Shown: piece by piece, positions 15,341 to 20,717 of the stretch
Position numbering within the stretch: position 1 is the first letter of the stretch
Layout: each line of letters opens with the position of its first letter
From: Chara braunii
Taxonomy: Eukaryota > Streptophyta > Charophyceae > Charales > Characeae
Reading direction: 5' to 3'
Assembly: GCA_003427395.1 (NCBI GenBank)
Contig: BFEA01000017.1
Span: forward strand, 5,248,175-5,268,891
DNA: 20,717 bases
Notes under the pieces: generated by a model
Seen by the model: the letters and a program-made list of their open reading frames with translations, nothing else
The model's database searches: none
Told to the model about the DNA's origin: nothing
Program-made: the position numbers and the translations under genes

Positions 15341-17345
15341 TCACCCTCTTCCGTGCCATATGTCTATTGTACAGCTATCGCGCTCAAACACTTTCCCTCG
15401 CTATGGCTGCGGTCTCTCTCAACTTCCCTGGCTGGCGCTGCCTTCTCCTTCCTTGGCGCCAACCTCTCCTGCCTCTCCTCAGCACTGTGGGGACCAGCAT
15501 CCAGCTCCAGCAGCGTGCGGCAGAACAAATGAGCTGACTGTGGCAGGCAGTTTTTTTGTAGAGGTGACCAGTCTTGGCCTGCCTAAGTTTGCCTCCTTGG
15601 GCGATGGAGATTTTTCGATCTGGATGGCCCAGATTTGCTGTTGGTGAATGTCTGGACCCAATATTCTGGAACAGTTCAGACAGCGTTTGATTGTGCACCA
15701 GATCTGTGGCCGTGGTTGACTCCTGAGAAGTCTCTGACTCTTGGGGGCACAGGCCGCGTCTTTTCACCCTGTACCCTGTACCTGTTGACCCAAGGACTTT
15801 TCTCAGACCGCTGTAAGGCACGAGACGCGACTTTTGACCCCTGAACCTAGACTTAGACCATAAGTTTCGATCTTTGTCTGTGCGGATTTTGAACTGAGTT
15901 CTTTGCAAGTGCTGTATTTGGGAACGTGAGCCCACCCACGTCGCCCTTGAAAAAAGAAAACCCCACCGTCAAACGTAGCCCAATACCCTGCACGTTTTAC
16001 CCGTCAGACACCACCATTTCAGCAGACCGTATTTTGTCAAACCTGATTTTACACCGACCCTAGCCTTCCTAGTCTGAATCGTCCGGACTACAAGGTCACA
16101 ATGAGGAGGGGCAACCATATGCATTCAGTTTGCACCAAAACATTTTCACAGGTCTTTTGTTTCTTTACTTTTCTACTCCTCCCTGACACAACGGGACCTA
16201 CCATACATCCATGATTTCTCACTGAGTTTTAGTGTGCAGAGAACTGTGTTCAATATCCATACAGAAGTAGGCCCGGGCCGTAGCTTTTGGTCCGCTCTGT
16301 GTTTTAGGGGTCAAAAGTGGCGCCCACAGCCCTAGAACTGGTGCTAGGAAGTCCTAGGGTCAGAAGGTACTGGGCATAGGGTCAAAAGAGGCACTACAGA
16401 GGACCCCAAGGCAGGTAGCAGACTAGGAAAATCACCAGTCAGGGCCAACACGGGCGCAGTAGACCAAGATTCAGAAGTCAAACACGACCACAGATCTCCC
16501 ATGCATCCAGGGTGGGGCCAAGAGGAGGCAGGCCAGGCGGAGTGAACGCAACAAAAGAGTGCCCTGGTCCCAGTCACTCATTCGTTCTACCTCGCTCTGC
16601 TTGATGTTGTCCAGAGCGCTCGAGGAGGCAGGTGTGGAGTACTGGCAAGAGGCAGACTCCGCCAGCTATAGCTAGAGTAGGGGTGCCTGTGCGTCGTAGC
16701 TTAGTATGGGGAGAGAGTGCGGATGATGGTGATTATACGTGTGAGGTGAGAGAGTGAGGAGAGAGAGTCTTACCTGACTTACCTGGCGTGGCTGGTGGAT
16801 GCTGAGACAGCACCTTCTTCTCTAGACTGGCGTTCCTGAGAACCACCCTCTATGGCTGCGCTTCATGTTGGAGGCTGGAGTCACGTAAGGAGAGAATGCT
16901 GCAGGGCCTTCATCAGTGACTTGGCTTAGGAGTAGAGGGGTTGAGAGTGCGTTGGAGAGGTCCTGGAGCAGAAGGCGGATCGGAAGAGCCGGTTCATTGC
17001 AATCATTGACTACTATTTAAGCTTTCCTCCTCTTCTCCACTTCTTCTCTGCCTCTAGCTAATTTCTGGTTACTTGCTGCTTCAGCTGAGTTTACATTGTG
17101 TGTGTTTGTGTGTGTGTGATGAGGACATGCATGCTGCTGACATTTTGAGATTCTCGTGAGAGGGTTCATTGCACGTAAAGGAGATGATAATTTAATATCT
17201 CTAAGATGAAATCTCAAAGACTGAGGGAGTCTCCTGGAACTCAAAAGACTGGCACAACTCCGGAAGTTCCCGGGTCAGCAGCAATGGATCACAGTTGCCA
17301 AAATCATCTAGGTAGAGAATACGAGAGATATCCAATTAGTTTTTG
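15341..17345. other. Long stretch without recognisable genes
   Basis: The longest frame here (minus, 15384-15935, 183 codons) is Arg/Ser/Gly-rich with no domain, and the plus strand is also open in parts, so I do not call it. A 13-base inverted repeat ACTTTTGACCCCT (15830-15842, and reversed at 16306-16318) brackets about 460 bases, and GGGTCAAAAG recurs at 16379. A short GT-rich run lies at 17096-17118. No tRNA, rRNA or retroelement domain was seen. Confidence 0.45.
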
Positions 17346-17349
17346 AACT

Positions 17350-17507
17350 TCTTCTAAGTTCTAGCCGATTGCAGGGGCAGAGCACTGATAAATCCTTCCT
17401 ACAAGGACGTAATCGATGTCGTTGGCTCAGGATCTCAGCTGTAATGGAGAGAAGCGTGGAGTGAGTCATTTTCGGAAGGGACGCTGGACCTGCCTTCCAG
17501 CAGATTC
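17350..17507 (+). repeat. Repeat S, left copy
   Basis: A diverged direct copy of about 19485-19647. Matching landmarks in order are AGCCGAT, CAGGGGC/CAGGGGT, TAAATCCTT, GCAATC/GTAATC, GTTGGCTCAGG/GCTGTCTCAGG, GAAGCGTGGAGTG/GAAGTGTCGAGTG and TTCCAGCAGA/TTTCAGCAGA. It is followed at once by T-runs and the LINE 3' region. Identity is modest, by eye about 65-70%. Confidence 0.5.
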
Positions 17508-17525
17508 TTTTTTTTTTGTTTTTTT
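17508..17525 (-). other. Possible poly(A) tail of the minus-strand LINE
   Basis: Ten T, one G, seven T on the plus strand, that is an A-tail on the minus strand about 455 bases past the LINE stop codon. If right, 17526-17982 is the LINE 3' UTR. Confidence 0.35.
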
Positions 17526-17982
17526 CTAATGCAACAGGCCCTTATAATCCTGGCTCCTTGTCCATTCTGGTGAGTGTCGGTATGTTTCCTATTCCACCGG
17601 CAAGTCTGAGATACAAAAATGGCACACACCCGCTTCCTTCGATTTGGCCGAAGGACCCCTGAGCAGCATTGATTGCTCCAATTGCTTGGAGGATTGACTG
17701 TCAGCTTGCCTTCCCTCTACTTTTCCTCTCAGGTTTAACTCACAGAACCTGCCAAATTGACTTGACTTCCAGAAACACAGGAGGGGCGTGGGTATGAACC
17801 ACCCTCTGCTAAACATAGCGGAGTTCTGTTAGAGCCAATGTTGACGCTGGCTGCCGGCTGACATTTTGCAGATCCAGCTTCTTGCTGCCCCTAATTCTGA
17901 TTATGTAGCCTGACTGGGGTCTTGTGGGTCTGGTGGTTGGGTGGTCTGCATCCTGAGCCCCGAGTCGGAGTTGCCAGTCTTG

Positions 17983-18492
17983 TCATCTGCGGCTTGTGCC
18001 ATTTGAGTCTGCCACCTTGCCACTTACCAACCATACTCCCTTGAACTTAGTCCTGATTGTCTGTTGCAGGTCCGGATTTTCCGGCATAGAGAGCTTAACG
18101 TCGTGCCACTTGCATACGATCTCCACCTGAATCAATGTCTTGGAGGATGCCCATAAGCTGTCCCGTGAATTGTTGGAGCTGTCCAGAGTCCTGTTGCATC
18201 TCTCCTTCCATACGATCCAGAGAGTCACGGTGACTTTTCTTATCGTGCCGAACCAGATCCTTTCCACCTTGTGAAAGTGAGAGGGAGTGTTAGTCCATAG
18301 ACGGAGTTGGATGGGGTGTTCCGGGAAGGAGGAGGAGAACCGGTGTTCCCAAAGATTGGAGGCTACACATAGATCTGAGCCGTGGGGGTCGCTTTGCCTT
18401 CGTCTGATGTGCAGCCATTGGTTGACAGGTAGTCCGGCGTATGATATGAGCCATTGGAGGCTCCTGATCTTAACAGGGCGAATGGATTTCAT
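17983..18492 (-). pseudogene. LINE (non-LTR retrotransposon) ORF2 C-terminal region
   Basis: A 169-codon minus-strand frame. It contains GLPVNQWLHIRRRQSDPHGS, then DLC, EHRFSSSF, LRLW, then VTLWIVWKERCNRTL. This is the layout downstream of reverse transcriptase in plant L1-type LINEs: L-P-[VT]-N-x-W-L-x-x-R, a C-x-x-C...E-H-x-F-x-x-C zinc-knuckle-like region (zf-RVT), then L-W-x-[IV]-W-K-x-R-N. Here the first Cys and last Cys of the knuckle are not present (DPHGSDLC, SSSF), so it is degenerate. It stops at 17983. ORF2 normally copies element RNA at the target site in the nucleus; this piece lacks the RT and endonuclease. Confidence 0.7.
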
Positions 18493-19060
18493 TTTTTTCC
18501 ATGGGATTTGGGAGACCAGATTGGCTTCTGGTCCAATCAGTTTGGACCATTTGTTTGTTTATGATGGGCTCGGGATTTTTGGTCTTTAACAGAAAAATTG
18601 CATCCCATTTTAACTGTGTGATCTGGTATCTGAACTGGAGCTTTGGTTGTCCTATTCTTGTCTGGGAGCCAGGCCCACTCCTCTGGGTCGAATTCCAGCT
18701 CTTCAACAGCTGTTTCCATCTGGAAAATTGTTTTAGGGCAACATCCCAGCACACTCACTTTTCGCAGCACAAAAGAACTAAGAACTACCGTCTCTACGTC
18801 CCTGTTATGAATTGATGGGCACCCTGGGACAGAGAGATTAATTGGAAAGGAGGTGAACACAAGGGGGCGGTCCGAGCCTGGTTGTCTATGGGAGTATTGG
18901 AAAGCCCTGAGCGGTGTTGGTTCCTGAATCAAGACTCCCCAATCTCCCTGACTTCCATGTGAAATCGTCTTTCAACTCTCAGGGATGCTTTTGAGAATGG
19001 TCTGTAGGTTTTCATCTAGGTGGTCGCCTCCTTTGAGGTGGGTGCTGAGTTCATGTTTTC
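18493..19060 (-). pseudogene. LINE ORF2 fragment upstream of the zf-RVT region, multi-frame
   Basis: On the minus strand the coding sense shifts between frames. It reads HLDENLQTIL near 18990-19020, QGDWGVLIQEP near 18915-18955, FDPEEWAWLPDKNRTTKAPV and QIPDHTVKMGCNFSV around 18600-18690, then GPEANLVSQIPWKKMKS leading into the next block. The pattern of a W-x-W-L segment, an I-P-D-x-x-[VI] run and W-K-K before the L-P-x-N-x-W block is what plant LINEs show after the RT. At least two frameshifts are needed. The RT core (YxDD) is not found in the window. Confidence 0.5.
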
Positions 19061-19153
19061 GTTCGTTGTTGTTTTTTTAAGTTTCTCATCTAAGAAACAA
19101 AAGAAAAAGGACACCAGACATCAGGGTCAGAAACCTTCAACCTGTTCACTATA

Positions 19154-19274
19154 AGCGCCTTGCCACACCACTCTCGAAATGTGAAGACAAAAATGTGCCG
19201 GGTGCATCTGGCCATGCTCTGGCAGGAAGTTCATTCTCATTTTGCACGTTTCGAGACTGGTGTGGCGATGCCCT
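19154..19274. repeat. Stem-loop, arms about 30 bases
   Basis: GCCACACCACTCTCGAAATG (from 19162; arm to 19183) pairs with CACGTTTCGAGACTGGTGTG (from 19245; arm to 19266) with 20 Watson-Crick pairs, one G-T and one mismatch. Pairing continues outward, with two more mismatches, to 19154/19274. The loop is about 61 bases with some further pairing. It looks like a small inverted-repeat element or a microRNA-precursor-like foldback. Confidence 0.7.
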
Positions 19275-19321
19275 AAAGCTCCGGAAACACGTGAGGAAAT
19301 CGGACAGCTTAGTATGACAGA

Positions 19322-19444
19322 GGGCATACTCACACTAGGACCTTTTTGACTGAGTCCTGGACATCACTGAGGTAGGATTCATCCAGATCTGGCCGTAATT
19401 CGAGGTAGATACATTTAGGTAAGTACCTTAGTGTGAGTATGGCC
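19322..19444. mobile_element. MITE-like element with 16 bp terminal inverted repeats
   Basis: GGGCATACTCACACTA (19322-19337) is the reverse complement of TAGTGTGAGTATGGCC (19429-19444), 15 of 16. The 123 bp length and lack of coding sequence fit a miniature inverted-repeat element. No clear target site duplication is visible, which weakens the call. GTGCATACTCATGCTAAGG at 19602-19620 resembles one end and may be a related fragment. Confidence 0.55.
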
Positions 19445-19484
19445 TGAAACAAGCAACATATAGGTACCACATTTTTCTAATCCT

Positions 19485-19647
19485 CGGAGTAAGAGCCGAT
19501 AAAGTGGAACAGGGGTGGAGCCGGGGTAAATCCTTTCTTCCTAGGTTGCAATCAATGCTGCTGTCTCAGGGTCCTTCGGTCATAACGGAACGAAGTGTCG
19601 AGTGCATACTCATGCTAAGGAAGGTGGACCCGGTTTTCAGCAGAAAA
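19485..19647 (+). repeat. Repeat S, right copy
   Basis: The partner of 17350-17507 in the same orientation. The LINE fragment, the stem-loop and the MITE-like element lie between the two copies. Confidence 0.5.
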
Positions 19648-19710
19648 TCAATTACTATTCACTGTATTCAGTTAATGTTTGTAAAAAGAAAACAAATGAA
19701 AAAATCCCAC

Positions 19711-19837
19711 AAACTTTTTTAGCGCCATCTTCCCACTACCAACCTTGCTTCCCATGGGCGGAACCTGATGGCCACTAAAACTTTTTAAGCGCCATCTTCC
19801 CACTACCAACCTTGCTTCCGATGGGCGGAACCTGACG
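19711..19837 (+). repeat. 67 bp-period tandem duplication
   Basis: Two nearly identical copies of a segment of about 58 bases containing GCGCCATCTTCCCACTACCA, CTTGCTTCC and ATGGGCGGAACCTGA (GCGCC at 19722 and at 19789). Confidence 0.9.
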
Positions 19838-19849
19838 GCAACCTCCATG

Positions 19850-20280
19850 TGCACAGCAAGAGCATTGCTAGGCTCACAGAGGAATGGTGGTCCAGCCCCC
19901 TCTGTACTGAAGGAGGGTCATCATCCAGTCCCTTGCTTCTTATTGAGAACAGTGTTGCATCCTATAGGGACTCCCGTGAGAACCCGTTGTATGTGCCTTA
20001 CAAAATAAAAGCCAAAGGCAGCCTGGACATGAGCACTTGATGAGCTAAATTGGCCCCATGTGCATGAAACTGAATTGTATTTTGCATGATCTCTTAATAC
20101 CAGTTGCCCCCCAACTATGGTCTTTGGCAAGGTCTACAAGTAACAGGCCCTTCCTGAGCACAGATTTCCCTACACTAATAAAATTGCTAAGGGAACCAAT
20201 CTCAGATCCAGGCCTTTGTCAGTCCTACCGGCTCACTGCCTGGATCGTCTGCACCATGTAATAAATCTAAGATCTTGTCC
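19850..20280. other. No recognisable feature
   Basis: Several short frames without domains; no repeats noticed apart from the short CAGATC/AGATCT-like strings that lead into the palindrome. Confidence 0.4.
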
Positions 20281-20291
20281 GTCAGCCTGTG

Positions 20292-20365
20292 CCGGATCGA
20301 TGGTCCGGATGGGTGCGTGGTCTTAAGATCTTAAGACCGCGCGCCCATCCGGATCATCGATCTGG
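20292..20365. repeat. 74 bp near-perfect palindrome
   Basis: The axis lies between 20328 and 20329. Of 37 symmetric pairs, 33 are Watson-Crick and the other four (20294/20363, 20303/20354, 20314/20343, 20318/20339) are all G-T. There is no spacer: the centre CTTAAGATCTTAAG is itself a perfect palindrome. As RNA it would make one long hairpin. Confidence 0.95.
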
Positions 20366-20480
20366 AGGAGGCCGACGGGCGCGATCGAACCGGTTCGGCT
20401 GTTGGGGAGCCTGTGTGCAGAAACAGCCCAACGGGCCAACCGGTTCCGGAAGGCTGCCCGTCGTCGGGCCGTTCTATTGG
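20366..20480. repeat. GC-rich foldback next to the palindrome
   Basis: GCCGACGGGC (20371-20380) faces GCCCGTCGTCGGGC (20457-20470), and CGGCTGTTGGG (20396-20406) faces CCCAACGGGCC (20428-20438), with the self-complementary AACCGGTT on both sides. The segment 20290-20540 is clearly more GC-rich than its surroundings. Confidence 0.55.
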
Positions 20481-20596
20481 CAAACCTGGTCCCGTACGCT
20501 GCCCGTGACCTGCGCAAGTTGTCAAGCCGCGTTGTCACGTAGCGGAGTGTCAGAAATCCGCTGTCGTTCGTTCGATTTGATGCTGTTTGGAAAGCG

Positions 20597-20643
20597 CCCT
20601 GTTGCTGTTCGTCGATAAGTGCACTCCCTGTTGCTGTTCGTCG
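20597..20643 (+). repeat. 18 bp direct repeat, 29 bp period
   Basis: CCCTGTTGCTGTTCGTCG occurs identically at 20597-20614 and 20626-20643, just before the CT microsatellite. Confidence 0.95.
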
Positions 20644-20646
20644 TCA

Positions 20647-20648
<2 letters not shown>

Positions 20649-20717
<69 letters not shown>
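20649..20717. repeat. (CT)n microsatellite at window edge
   Basis: Uninterrupted CT units run to the last base, so the true length is unknown. On the other strand this is the GA repeat type found in both LTRs of the plus-strand element. Confidence 0.98.

Noticed and set aside
15384-15935. 183-codon minus-strand frame
   Set aside because: Arg/Ser/Gln-rich with no recognisable domain, in a region where the plus strand is also partly open; no splice or start context supports it.
1-20717. Bacterial features (operons, Shine-Dalgarno sites, CRISPR arrays, riboswitches)
   Set aside because: Gene structure, splice sites, LTR elements and U6-like sequences show a eukaryotic nuclear genome; the regular repeats are microsatellites or transposon pieces without spacer structure.
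1-20717. tRNA or rRNA genes
   Set aside because: I looked for B-box-like GGTTCGANTCC and paired acceptor arms and found none; the only tRNA-related string is the retrotransposon primer site at 4710.

Overview
This window looks like a stretch of a large, repeat-rich eukaryotic nuclear genome, most likely from the plant/green-algal lineage. The reasons are Ty3/gypsy chromovirus remnants with a tRNA-iMet type primer site, a LINE with a plant-like 3' coding end, U6 snRNA-derived sequences, a spliced leucine-rich-repeat gene and long dinucleotide microsatellites. The mix reminds me of charophyte algae such as Chara, but that is an impression and not something the sequence proves. There is no bacterial-style operon, no complete intact gene and no CRISPR array. 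One N (position 9479) lies inside a compound microsatellite. Both ends of the window are microsatellites.

Layout. (1) 76-1518, plus strand: a frame-broken protein-coding region. It starts with what looks like a Josephin-type cysteine protease (deubiquitinase) domain and is followed by four tandem RING-like Cys/His modules. (2) 2.1-3.0 kb: a dispersed repeat, a CA microsatellite, CCAT-type repeats and a GCCTY pentanucleotide satellite. (3) 3488-3627: a U6 snRNA-derived sequence with an A-rich tail. (4) About 3.79-9.64 kb, plus strand: a decayed LTR retrotransposon. It has two LTRs (each with a GA-type microsatellite), a primer binding site, a long leader with poly-G tracts, a broken gag, an integrase C-terminal domain, a chromodomain and a polypurine tract. 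Protease, reverse transcriptase, RNase H and the integrase core are missing. (5) 9.64-10.25 kb: a tandem duplication, a foldback and a second U6-derived sequence. (6) 10.32-11.95 kb: two exons of a ribonuclease-inhibitor-type LRR gene with compatible splice phases. (7) 12.3-14.7 kb: two direct copies of a roughly 300 bp repeat bracketing a minus-strand Ty3/gypsy pol fragment (RT end, RNase H, integrase). (8) 14.7-17.3 kb: mostly unrecognised, with one possible exon. (9) 17.3-19.7 kb: a minus-strand LINE 3' fragment between two direct copies of another short repeat, followed by a hairpin, a MITE-like element and a 67 bp tandem duplication. (10) 20.29-20.72 kb: a 74 bp near-perfect palindrome, a GC-rich foldback and a CT microsatellite.

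The most interesting material is the Josephin plus RING-array coding region, the two U6-like sequences that share a non-canonical 3' hairpin, and the 74 bp palindrome whose four deviations are all C-to-T type. The retroelements are inactive as they stand.
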